From: an uncultured Verrucomicrobia subdivision 3 bacterium | GTDB lineage: Bacteria; Verrucomicrobiota; Verrucomicrobiae; Limisphaerales; CAMLLE01 | Direction: 5' to 3' | Length of the DNA: 11,909 bases | Assembly (NCBI GenBank): GCA_946480555.1 | Contig: CAMLLE010000034.1 | Span: forward strand, 1 to 11,909 | Part shown: one piece after another, positions 1-7,121 of the stretch | How positions within the stretch are numbered: position 1 is the stretch's first letter | How the letters are laid out: the number at the start of each line of letters is the position of its first letter | Translations under genes and position numbers: made by a program | The notes under the pieces: generated by a model | What the model was told of the DNA's origin: nothing | What the model saw: only the letters and a program-made list of their open reading frames with translations | The model's database searches: none

Positions 1-110
1 AGCGGCGGCGGAAAAGCGGACGCGGACTTCTCCGTCGCTGCGTGAATCGAAGGTTCGAAGACCCACAGCGCGAGAAACACGAACGCCAAAATTGAGACCG
101 GGAATTTCAC
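1..110 (-). CDS. 5' end of an unidentified exported protein (partial, runs off left edge)
   Basis: Read on the minus strand from a GTG at 110-108, an open frame of 36 full codons continues to the window edge. It encodes a classic Sec signal peptide: MKFP, then a hydrophobic run (VSILAFVFLALWVF), then a likely signal-peptidase I site after IHA (about residue 24), with mature sequence starting near ATEKSASA. An AAGAG stretch lies about 7 bases upstream of the GTG and could serve as a weak ribosome binding site. No ATG is in frame nearby. Too little of the mature protein is visible to name a family. It is divergent from the plus-strand gene starting at 241. The call rests on the signal peptide, since 110 bases alone would not justify a gene. 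Confidence 0.55.
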   Translation of the reverse strand, partial: MKFPVSILAFVFLALWVFEPSIHAATEKSASAFPPP

Positions 111-171
111 GCGTGTACTCTTGCGTTTGTCGCTGACAATGGCGAGCCGAATCGATCCGGCACTTTGCGCT

Positions 172-201
172 TTGAGCCGGAGCTCTGAGCTACCGTACAA
201 A
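172..201 (+). promoter_or_regulatory. Possible sigma-70-like promoter for the coiled-coil/SMUG1 gene pair
   Basis: In the divergent region between the minus-strand gene and the gene at 241, a TTGAGC (172-177) is followed after 18 bases by TACAAA (196-201). This is a moderate match to -35/-10 boxes and would give a leader of about 35 bases before the ATG at 241. Verrucomicrobial promoters are poorly characterised and a match of this quality can occur by chance. Confidence 0.22.
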
Positions 202-240
202 ATCCTTTGCATTCGCCATGGCACCGGGCAAGTTGAGACC

Positions 241-927
241 ATGATTCCGGACGAACAGCCTAACGCTGCTCCAGAACAAGCCCAGTCTTCCGCTCCGGCC
301 CGCCCTGGCGGCCGGCGGCGTTCCCGTCGTGGTGGCCGCCGTCATTCCCGCCGCCGCGGCACCCGTTCGCCGGAATCGCGCGATCCAGATTCCGCCGCGC
401 CGGCCGACGCTCCCGAGGCGGCAGAGGAAGCGCTTGAATCGGCTGAAACTTCAGTTGAGGGCGGTGATATTGAGGCTGCGGAGGCGGAAGCAGAATCGAT
501 TGAGGAACGCATCGGCGAGGCTGCCGAACCAGAATCGCCCACCGCGGAATCCGCGCCGGAATCCCCTGAGTTCGTGGCGCCGGAAACCGCCGTTGAGCCC
601 GCCCCAGCCGGACTGCCGCGCAGGCATGAAGAACGCCATCGTCGCGATGACCGCCCTGAACGCCCGCCACGCCGTCCGGAGCCCCGTCCCGAACCACAAC
701 CGCCCGTCCAGGAATTCAAGACTCCGGCGATCACGGAAGCGATCGATGACGTCACGAAAATCATCGAGGATCTCAAGAACACGCTGAACGACTTGGAAGA
801 GCTGCTGGAGACTCTGGAACTCGCGGAGCGGCAGAAGATCGATGACGAGCGGGAGCTCGAATCCCTGCAACGCGCGTTGCGTCAGCTGCGCCAGCATCAA
901 CCGGGCGGCGGGCATCATCGCCGTTGA
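241..927 (+). CDS. Arg-rich/acidic low-complexity protein with C-terminal coiled coil, function unknown
   Basis: A 228-residue protein with three parts. Residues about 21-42 form an Arg/Gly/Ser-rich basic patch (RRRSRRGGRRHSRRRG). Residues about 45-125 are Glu/Ala/Pro/Ser-rich and probably disordered. A second Arg/Pro-rich patch lies at about 127-152. Residues about 164-218 are a Leu/Glu-rich heptad-like region (KIIEDLKNTLNDLEELLETL and onward) expected to form a coiled coil. There is no signal peptide, so it should be cytoplasmic. I do not recognise a family; the basic patches suggest nucleic-acid binding and the coiled coil suggests oligomerisation, both inferences. The ATG at 241 was preferred over an in-frame TTG at 121 because the extension is non-repetitive and overlaps the divergent promoter region; an ATG at 139 is also possible. 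The stop lies 3 bases before the glycosylase start, so the two are probably co-transcribed and translationally coupled. Confidence 0.72.
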   Translation: MIPDEQPNAAPEQAQSSAPARPGGRRRSRRGGRRHSRRRGTRSPESRDPDSAAPADAPEAAEEALESAETSVEGGDIEAAEAEAESIEERIGEAAEPESPTAESAPESPEFVAPETAVEPAPAGLPRRHEERHRRDDRPERPPRRPEPRPEPQPPVQEFKTPAITEAIDDVTKIIEDLKNTLNDLEELLETLELAERQKIDDERELESLQRALRQLRQHQPGGGHHRR

Positions 928-930
928 GCC

Positions 931-1653
931 GTGTCGGTCGAGAAGCTCTTACGCGCCGCGCGGCGTTTGCGCGACGCCGTCGATCAGCTGACTTTCGTTT
1001 CCCCGGTTTCCCACGTTTACAATCCGCTGCAATACGCGTGGCCGGCGCATGAGCTGTACATCCGGCGCTTCGGCAAGGGACCGAAACGTGTGCTTTTCCT
1101 CGGCATGAATCCTGGTCCCTTCGGCATGATGCAAGTGGGCGTGCCATTTGGAGAAGTGGCGGCCGTGCGAGACTGGCTTGGGATTCAGGCTGAAATCCAA
1201 AAGCCGCGAAAAGAACATCCCCAACGGCTGATCACGGGCTTCGATTGCACTCGCTCCGAGGTCAGCGGTCAGCGGCTATGGGGATTGTTCGCCCGACGTT
1301 TTGGTACGGCTGAGGCATTCTTCGCAGAACACTTTGTGGTGAATTATTGCCCGCTCGCGTTTCTGGAAGAGACCGGGCGCAATCGCACGCCGGACAAGTT
1401 GCCGCCCGCCGAACGCGAGGCTCTCCATGCTGTGTGCGATGAGCATCTTCACGAAGTCGTGCGCGCCTTGAAGCCACAATGGATCGTGGGTGTGGGCGAT
1501 TTCGCGGCGCGACGGGCGGAGGACGTTTGCGCAGGCGATTGCCGCATCGGACGGATTCTGCATCCGAGTCCCGCCAGCCCGGCGGCCAATCGCGATTGGG
1601 CCGGACAAGCCACCGCGCAAATGGTGAAGCTGGGCATCTGGAAAAGTCCGTAG
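931..1653 (+). CDS. smug1: SMUG1-type uracil-DNA glycosylase (UDG family 3)
   Basis: A 240-residue cytoplasmic base-excision-repair enzyme that hydrolyses the N-glycosidic bond of uracil, and in this family oxidised or deaminated bases, in DNA. The match to animal SMUG1 spans nearly the whole protein. The signature GMNPGPFGMMQVGVPFG begins at residue 58, with the catalytic-motif Asn at 60. Further matches are VRDWLGI (79-85), SEVSGQRLWG (109-118), VNYCPL (137-142, N138 equivalent to the uracil-contacting Asn) and the second catalytic motif HPSPASPAANRDW starting at H211. All key residues are intact and the length is normal for the family. The GTG at 931 is supported because the conserved N-terminal block (VYNPLQYAW, residues 29-37) needs it and no ATG precedes the signature. 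There is no clear Shine-Dalgarno, consistent with coupling to the gene ending at 927. SMUG1 homologues are known in a few bacteria, for example Geobacter metallireducens. Confidence 0.93.
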   Translation: MSVEKLLRAARRLRDAVDQLTFVSPVSHVYNPLQYAWPAHELYIRRFGKGPKRVLFLGMNPGPFGMMQVGVPFGEVAAVRDWLGIQAEIQKPRKEHPQRLITGFDCTRSEVSGQRLWGLFARRFGTAEAFFAEHFVVNYCPLAFLEETGRNRTPDKLPPAEREALHAVCDEHLHEVVRALKPQWIVGVGDFAARRAEDVCAGDCRIGRILHPSPASPAANRDWAGQATAQMVKLGIWKSP

Positions 1654-1685
1654 AAGCGGATTCAAATTCATTATAGGGGCGAACC

Positions 1686-1735
1686 AGCGGGCAGCTTTGC
1701 CCTGAATCCCGTTCCGGTAGCGCGAAGCTGCCGCT
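1686..1735. repeat. Bulged intergenic palindrome, REP-like or terminator-like
   Basis: Left arm AGCGGGCAGCTT (1686-1697) pairs with right arm AAGCTGCCGCT (1725-1735), leaving one bulged G and a loop of about 27 bases. A smaller nested hairpin, GGGCA-GCTT-TGCCC, can form inside the left half (1689-1702). It lies about 33 bases after the glycosylase stop and 140 bases before the next gene. There is no T-tract after it, so it is not a canonical intrinsic terminator. Its form resembles repetitive extragenic palindromes, but only one copy is in this window. Nothing else clear stands out in the 1654-1875 spacer. Confidence 0.45.
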
Positions 1736-1866
1736 CCAACCCAAATTCAACCGCACGATCCCGACTTAGAACGTTCGTTCAATTGTCGGCTTCCCCCGGA
1801 TCGGAGACGATGGGCGCACTCAAATTCCGTGACGATACCCAATCGTACTCCGACTTCTCACAAACC

Positions 1867-1870
1867 AGGA
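1867..1870 (+). promoter_or_regulatory. Shine-Dalgarno site deciding the start of the giant repeat protein
   Basis: AGGA followed by five bases and ATG at 1876. This is the best-placed ribosome binding site in the window and selects the 1876 start over in-frame alternatives at 1783 (TTG) and 1810 (ATG, whose GGAG lies only 3 bases away). It also places a proper signal peptide at the N-terminus. Confidence 0.65.
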
Positions 1871-1875
1871 AATCT

Positions 1876-4800
1876 ATGAAGAGAGCATTCGATTCACTCG
1901 AGCGAACCCTGTGGCTCGCCACGCTGCTGGCAGGTGCACTGACGCTGCCTCGGTCCGCTGGTGCGGCCACCGTGATCTGGAACGGGTCAGCCACCCCGGA
2001 CCTGAATTGGTCCACGGCGGGAAACTGGATCGGCGGCGTGGTCCCAGGTGCCACGGATGACGTGGCGTTCTACGACGACGGAGCGGATGGGACGATTGGG
2101 AACCCGAACAACATCGTCAATTCCGGGTTCGCCGGCACAATCGGCTCGCTGCAATACGCCCAATCCAATTTCCTGTTTCACACGACGCAGATCGAAGCGG
2201 GCAAAACTCTCAACGTCCAGGGCCGGCTCCTGGTCGGAACGGAAGCCACCGCAGACCAGAATGTCGATGCCGCCGTGACCGGCGCAGGCACGCTGGTCGT
2301 GAGCAATTCCGCCGCAAACATGATCGTCCGCCAGGGCGGCAACGCCACCAGCCGCCGCGCGACGCTGGATCTCTCGGGCCTCGATACCTTCTTCGCGGAC
2401 GTGAACATCATCTTCATCGGGCGCGGCGACCCGCCGGGTTTGCCGAACGTCAATCGCAACACAGGCTGGCTTTATCTCGCCAAAACAAACCGAGTCCGGG
2501 CTGCGGCAGCGAACACATCGTTGAACGTCATCGGAATTGAAGTCGGACGCAGCGCCAGCAACAACGGAAGCGGCAGCCGGCTGTATCTCGGACAAACCAA
2601 TGCAATTTTCGCGACGAGCCTCGGCGTCGGTCTCGAGAAGGAAACCGCCTGCCAGATGCTGTTCAATCCGGTCTTCACGGGGCCCGTGGCTTACATCCGC
2701 GGATCCGACGGTTCGAGTCGGATGAACCTGTTCACAATCGGCGACGGTGAGGCGAACAGCGGCACGACCAGTGCGCAAGGCACGGTGGATTTTTCCAACG
2801 GCACAGTGGACGCCCAAGTGGATTTGATGACGATCGGCCGCGCATCCAGCAACACCGGCGGCACGGGCAACAGCCGGGGCACGCTGACATTGACCGCCGG
2901 AATCATCGACGTAAACGACCTGAGAATTGGACTGCAGGAAGCGACCACCGGCAAGAATGGCGACGGCACCGTGAACGTAAATGGCGGTGTGCTCAGCGTG
3001 AACAACGCGATGCAGCTGGGCATCGCAACCGGCGGCGCCGGCGTGGCCACGACGATCGGCCGGTTGAGCGTCACAGCCGGTGCCGTGATGGCGAATGCAG
3101 TGGAAACCGGTCCCGTCAGCGGCGGTTCGATCATCACAATGACGGGCGGCACGTTCGTTCTCACGAACACCATGGGATCGGTCTCAGCGCCCATCGGCTC
3201 GATTTCACTCAGCGATGCGACCGTTCATTTCGCGCGGGTCGGCGATGACACGCGGATTACGGCCGCCAGCCTGACCACTGGTGGCGCGGGCAATACGCTG
3301 CAGATCGGAACCCTTCCGTCGATCACCAGCTATCCCGCGCAGTTCCGCCTGATCAAGTACACCGGCGACATTCTCGGCAGCGATTTCAACTTCACGATGA
3401 CCGGCCTGCCGGGCAACTATGCGGGCTTCCTCTCCAACAACGTGGCGGAGGATTCCATCGACCTGGTGCTGACCAGCGGCCCGATCCCGAAGAACGTCGT
3501 CTGGGCTGGCACGCCGGGCGGCACGTGGGATACCGTGAGCGCGAACTGGCTTGCTGCCGGAAATCCCGCGCTCTTCGTTCAAGGCGATCTCGCAACGTTC
3601 GACGATAGTGCCGCGGGAACGCGCAGCGTGAGTTTGTCAGGCGCGTTGCTACCGGCAAACGTTGTCGTGAACAATTCTGGAGCGGCCTACACCTTCACAG
3701 GAACCGGCAGCCTTGGCGGCCTGGGCGGTCTCACCAAGCAAGGCTCCGGCACGCTCACCATCGCGAATTCCGGGGCAAACAGCTATGCCGACGGCACACA
3801 CATCTTGGGCGGCACGTTGCAGGTCGGCGACGGAGGAACCAGCGGCAATCTGGGCGGCGGCAACATTGAGAATGACGCCGCACTGGTCTTCAATCGCAGC
3901 GACGACATCGCCGTGAACAATGACATTTCCGGCGCGGCGTCCGGCTCCATCAGCAAACAGGGCGCAGGGACTCTGACCTTGGGCGGCGCAAACACGTTTG
4001 CCGGAAACGTGATGGTAACCAGCGGCACACTCCAGGCGGGCAGCTCCACCGCCCTGGGAGCAACGAATGGAAGCACGACCCTCGCAAGCGGAGCTGTGCT
4101 GGATGTGGCCGGGCAGAATCTTGGAGCAGAGCTGGTGACGGTCTCCGGTGCGGGAACCGGCGCGGGGGCGATTGTGAACAGCGGCGCGCAACAACTGAAT
4201 GCGCTCCGGTACGTCACGCTGGCCGGCAATACCACGTTTGGAAACAATCCAAACCGCTGGGACATTCGCGGCGCACCGAGCACCGCTGATCCCGCAAACG
4301 CCGCATTGAGCACCGGCGGCAATCCTTACACCCTCACGAAGATTGGCGCGAACGCCATTGCACTGGTCGGCGTGACTGTCGATCCCGCGCTGGCGGACAT
4401 TCATGTCGAGGAAGGAGTTCTCGGCGTTGAAGCGGCGACCACGGGACTTGGGAATCCGGCCAGCACCCTGACCGTTCATGCCGGCGCCACGCTCCGCTTC
4501 TTCAATATGACGAACCTGTTGAACAAGCAGTTCGTGCTGCATGGCACGGGCACAAACGCAACTTTGGACAATGGTTCGGGGGCAAACACGGTCGTCGGAC
4601 CGATGACGTTCAATGGCTCCGTGGTGGCGACGGTCGGCGGAACTTCACTCACGCTCAGCAACGTCATCAGCGGCACGGGCGGCCTCATCAAGAACGGCGC
4701 GGCCACGTTGACGCTGGCGGGCGGAGCGGACACTTACGCCGGGGCAACCGTTGTTTCCAATGGCACGCTCGTCATCAACAACGCCGTGACCGGCGGCGGC

Positions 4801-7032
4801 ACGCTCACCACGCACACCAACACCACGCTCGCAGGACTCGGTTCGCATTCGGGAGCGGTGGACCTCGGCGGCGCATTGCAGCCGGGCGGCTCGGGCACTT
4901 ACGGCACCTTTACTTCGGGCGCGCTGACATTGCAGCCGGGCGCATCGCTGGTGTTTGATTTGAACTCCGTCACCACGATTGGCGCCGGCATGAACGACCT
5001 GCTGCAAGTGAACGGGAATCTCACCGCGAACGGAAATACGATTAACATCAATCTGCTCGGCACCACATTACAGGCGGGCACCTACCGGCTGATCAACTAC
5101 ACTGGCGCGCTTAGCGGCAGTTTCGATCCGACCGTGAACATCGGCGGCATCTCCCGCTACGGCCTGACCATCGATACCGGCACGCCGGGCCAGGTGAATC
5201 TGGTGGTCACCGGCAGCGCGGGCAAACTGGTCTGGACGGGCGCGCAAGGCACCGTCTGGGACGTCTTCAATACGGAGAACTGGGTCAACTCCGCGACTTC
5301 ATTGCCGGATAAATTCTATCAGGGCGATCTCGTCCGGCTCGATGACACCGCGCAGCAGTTCACCATCGATCTGAGCGAAGCCGTTTCGCCTTCGACCATT
5401 ACCAACGACTCCGGAAACCTCTACATCATCAACGGCCCCGGCCGGATCACCGGCGGAACCACAATTGTAAAGCGCGGCGCAGGCCAGCTCTCGATCGCAT
5501 CGACCAACGACTTCACCGGCCCGGTCATCGTTCAGGAAGGCGTGTTGCACGCAGATAACAACGCCGCTCTGGGCAGCACCGTTGGCGGCACCACCATTCA
5601 AAGCGGCGCTTCGCTTGACGTGGGCAGCCCCAACGCCATCGCCGACAACACCAAGAATCTTGGCACGGAACCGATCAACGTCGTGGGCCTGGGCTACGGC
5701 GACAGCGGCGCAATCGTTAACAACGCGTTCCGTCCGGAAATCAACGCCGTTCGCGTGGTGAATCTGATGGGCGACACCCGCTTCGGCGGAAATGCCCGCT
5801 GGGATATTCGCGGCGCGGGCGCGGCGCTGAGCACCGGCGGGAATGCCTACAACATCTCGAAAGTCGGCGGCAACCAGATCTCGCTCGTCGGAGTTGCCGT
5901 CGATCCTGCTCTTGGGGACATCGATGTGCAGGGCGGCATCTTCGGCATTGAAACATCCACGAGTTCCGCCGGCAATCCGGCGCGCAAGATCAACGTGCGT
6001 CCGGGTGCGACGCTGATGCTTCACAATCTGGCCGTGCCGTTGGAGAAAGTCATCGTGCTGGAAGGCGATGGATCGGCGAACACCTTCCGCAACAATTCCG
6101 GCGCGAACGTTGTCAACGGCCCGGTCACCCTCAGCAACAGCGTCATCTTCAGCGTGGTCGGAACGTCACTCACCCTCAGCAACTCGGTCAGCGGTCCCGG
6201 CAGCCTGTTCAAGTTTGACGGCAGCCCGCTCACCCTGGCGGGGGCCGTGAGCTACACCGGCGAAACGACCATCAACGGCGGCACTTTGCGGCTCGTCGGC
6301 AATAGTGCGGTCACCGCGAGCCCGATGATCCTGCTTTCTTCGGCAACCACCACGCTCGACGTAAGCGGACGCACCGACGGCCGTCAAACGATCGGCAACG
6401 GCCGCGTCCTGGCCGGTCTCGGTCGCGTGACCGGCAGCCTCGAAGTCACGCCGGGCGGCACCGTGGCGCCGGGCAACGAACTGCAGGGAGTTCCAGTCGG
6501 AACGCTCACGGTCACGGATGTTGTGACCCTGGGCGGCACGAACGCCATGCAGACCGACAAGTTCAGCCTGACCAACGATCTGATCAGCGGCGCGGCGCAG
6601 ATCATCTTCGGCGGTGTGCTGCGCATCTCGGATGTGAACGCAGCGGAGTATGCAGATGGAGATGGGTTCAAGCTCTTTGACGCGGCCAGCTACTCCGGCG
6701 CGTTCGCGAAGATCGAGCCCGCCACGCCCGGCGCGGGCTTGTTCTGGGACGTGAGCGAACTCGCCACGAGCGGCACGCTCAAAGTGGTCTCCACGCCGCA
6801 GCCGCCCACGATCTCGAATGTGGTGCGCAGCGGCGGGAATCTCGTCCTGAGCGGTTCGGGCGGCGTTCCGAGCGGCGCGTATCACGTGGTCACTTCCACA
6901 AATCTGGCCCTTCCGCTGGCGAGCTGGACTTCCATTGCAACGAACAACTTCGATGGCAGTGGCAACTTCAGCTTCCCGACACCGATCGAGATGAACACGC
7001 CGCAGCGGTTCTTCCTGCTGCGTTTGCCCTGA
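1876..7032 (+). CDS. Giant secreted beta-solenoid protein with autotransporter-associated beta-strand repeats
   Basis: A 1718-residue exported protein. Residues 1-30 are a signal peptide (MKRAFDSLER, then LWLATLLAGALTL, cleavage near AGA). The mature part has three units. Each opens with a W-x-G...NW motif (residues 35-51, 543-558, 1120-1137) and closes with a block around [FY]-[RK]-L-[IF]...Y-[ST]-G (490-497, 1070-1077, 1598-1608). Unit 1 carries rungs of about 30 residues. Units 2 and 3 carry at least five autotransporter-associated beta-strand repeats (PF12951/TIGR02601 type, K-x-G-x-G-x-L-T-L core) near 618, 690, 935, 1195 and 1442. No outer-membrane beta-barrel follows. Instead the protein ends in a domain of about 75 residues (1644-1718) also found at the end of the next gene product. 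It is probably a surface or extracellular adhesin or scaffold; no catalytic motif is visible. It likely heads a transcription unit with the two lyase genes downstream, given same-strand spacing of 29-89 bases. Confidence 0.88.
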   Translation: MKRAFDSLERTLWLATLLAGALTLPRSAGAATVIWNGSATPDLNWSTAGNWIGGVVPGATDDVAFYDDGADGTIGNPNNIVNSGFAGTIGSLQYAQSNFLFHTTQIEAGKTLNVQGRLLVGTEATADQNVDAAVTGAGTLVVSNSAANMIVRQGGNATSRRATLDLSGLDTFFADVNIIFIGRGDPPGLPNVNRNTGWLYLAKTNRVRAAAANTSLNVIGIEVGRSASNNGSGSRLYLGQTNAIFATSLGVGLEKETACQMLFNPVFTGPVAYIRGSDGSSRMNLFTIGDGEANSGTTSAQGTVDFSNGTVDAQVDLMTIGRASSNTGGTGNSRGTLTLTAGIIDVNDLRIGLQEATTGKNGDGTVNVNGGVLSVNNAMQLGIATGGAGVATTIGRLSVTAGAVMANAVETGPVSGGSIITMTGGTFVLTNTMGSVSAPIGSISLSDATVHFARVGDDTRITAASLTTGGAGNTLQIGTLPSITSYPAQFRLIKYTGDILGSDFNFTMTGLPGNYAGFLSNNVAEDSIDLVLTSGPIPKNVVWAGTPGGTWDTVSANWLAAGNPALFVQGDLATFDDSAAGTRSVSLSGALLPANVVVNNSGAAYTFTGTGSLGGLGGLTKQGSGTLTIANSGANSYADGTHILGGTLQVGDGGTSGNLGGGNIENDAALVFNRSDDIAVNNDISGAASGSISKQGAGTLTLGGANTFAGNVMVTSGTLQAGSSTALGATNGSTTLASGAVLDVAGQNLGAELVTVSGAGTGAGAIVNSGAQQLNALRYVTLAGNTTFGNNPNRWDIRGAPSTADPANAALSTGGNPYTLTKIGANAIALVGVTVDPALADIHVEEGVLGVEAATTGLGNPASTLTVHAGATLRFFNMTNLLNKQFVLHGTGTNATLDNGSGANTVVGPMTFNGSVVATVGGTSLTLSNVISGTGGLIKNGAATLTLAGGADTYAGATVVSNGTLVINNAVTGGGTLTTHTNTTLAGLGSHSGAVDLGGALQPGGSGTYGTFTSGALTLQPGASLVFDLNSVTTIGAGMNDLLQVNGNLTANGNTININLLGTTLQAGTYRLINYTGALSGSFDPTVNIGGISRYGLTIDTGTPGQVNLVVTGSAGKLVWTGAQGTVWDVFNTENWVNSATSLPDKFYQGDLVRLDDTAQQFTIDLSEAVSPSTITNDSGNLYIINGPGRITGGTTIVKRGAGQLSIASTNDFTGPVIVQEGVLHADNNAALGSTVGGTTIQSGASLDVGSPNAIADNTKNLGTEPINVVGLGYGDSGAIVNNAFRPEINAVRVVNLMGDTRFGGNARWDIRGAGAALSTGGNAYNISKVGGNQISLVGVAVDPALGDIDVQGGIFGIETSTSSAGNPARKINVRPGATLMLHNLAVPLEKVIVLEGDGSANTFRNNSGANVVNGPVTLSNSVIFSVVGTSLTLSNSVSGPGSLFKFDGSPLTLAGAVSYTGETTINGGTLRLVGNSAVTASPMILLSSATTTLDVSGRTDGRQTIGNGRVLAGLGRVTGSLEVTPGGTVAPGNELQGVPVGTLTVTDVVTLGGTNAMQTDKFSLTNDLISGAAQIIFGGVLRISDVNAAEYADGDGFKLFDAASYSGAFAKIEPATPGAGLFWDVSELATSGTLKVVSTPQPPTISNVVRSGGNLVLSGSGGVPSGAYHVVTSTNLALPLASWTSIATNNFDGSGNFSFPTPIEMNTPQRFFLLRLP
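4024..4785 (+). repeat. Internal module A of the giant protein (first copy of a ~250-residue duplication)
   Basis: Residues about 717-970 of the giant protein. Landmarks are GTLQAGSSTALG, NRWDIRGA, AALSTGGNPY, LVGVTVDPALADI, GNPAS..., GATL, TSLTLSN and a closing K-N-G-A-A-T-L-T-L-A-G repeat. The same landmarks recur in the same order in module B at 5539-6309, about half identical by eye. This copy has a short extra insert (STADPAN) between RWDIRGAP and AALSTGG. Confidence 0.8.
5539..6309 (+). repeat. Internal module B of the giant protein (second copy of a ~250-residue duplication)
   Basis: Residues about 1222-1478 of the giant protein. Landmarks are GVLHADNNAALG, ARWDIRGA, AALSTGGNAY, LVGVAVDPALGDI, GNPAR, GATL, TSLTLSN and a final beta-strand repeat ending TLRLVGN. 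It aligns with module A at 4024-4785. The DNA has diverged too (about three-quarters identical in the best stretch, near 4648 and 6169), so the duplication is not recent. Confidence 0.8.
6805..7029 (+). other. Shared C-terminal domain, copy in the giant repeat protein
   Basis: Residues 1644-1718, ending at the last codon. Core features are NLVLSGSGGVPSGAYHV, then TSTNLALPLASW starting at residue 1673, then ATNNFD, GNFSF, and a terminal NTPQRFFLLRLP. It matches residue for residue, without gaps in the core, the end of the next gene product (10866-11099). Its position at the extreme C-terminus of two otherwise unrelated exported proteins suggests an export, sorting or surface-attachment role. 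That role is inferred, not shown. Confidence 0.75.
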
Positions 7033-7068
7033 TGAGTTGAGTTGAACCGTTGTTCACGTTCATGACGA

Positions 7069-7100
7069 ACGCCGCCAAGCGAAATAACGTTTGGCGGCGT
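7069..7100 (+). promoter_or_regulatory. Strong GC-rich stem-loop (hairpin 1) before the lyase gene
   Basis: ACGCCGCCAAGCG (7069-7081) pairs with CGTTTGGCGGCGT (7088-7100), giving a 13-base-pair stem with one G-T wobble and an AAATAA loop. It sits in the junction after the giant protein's stop (7032) and before the preferred lyase start (7122). No T-tract follows, so a canonical intrinsic terminator is unlikely. RNA stabilisation or processing, or attenuation, are the alternatives. Confidence 0.6.
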
Positions 7101-7121
7101 CTCGCTTTGGGGCCCGAGACG
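7098..7121 (+). promoter_or_regulatory. Second stem-loop (hairpin 2) abutting the lyase start codon
   Basis: CGTCTCG (7098-7104) pairs perfectly with CGAGACG (7115-7121), with a 10-base loop. The 3' arm ends one base before the ATG at 7122 and holds the only purine-rich GAGA near that start. The first three bases of hairpin 2 are the last three of hairpin 1, so the two stems compete at their junction. Confidence 0.5.

Noticed and set aside
127..139. TTGTC-GCT-GACAA palindrome upstream of the minus-strand gene
   Set aside because: Five-base arms with a three-base spacer are easily found by chance, and no second copy or known operator match supports it.
121..240. N-terminal extension of the coiled-coil protein to a TTG at 121
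   Set aside because: The added residues differ in composition from the rest, overlap the divergent promoter region, and lack a ribosome binding site.
1769..1776. GAACGTTC palindrome upstream of the giant protein
   Set aside because: Only eight bases long, with no flanking symmetry or second copy.
1801..1853. Weak stem-loops in the leader of the giant protein (TCGGAG/CTCCGA and ACGAT/ATCGT)
   Set aside because: The stems are only 5-6 base pairs, compete with one another, and are much weaker than those before the lyase gene.
1876..7032. Classical type V autotransporter with a C-terminal beta-barrel
   Set aside because: The beta-strand repeats are present, but the last 75 residues form the shared domain and no barrel-like C-terminus with a terminal aromatic residue is seen.
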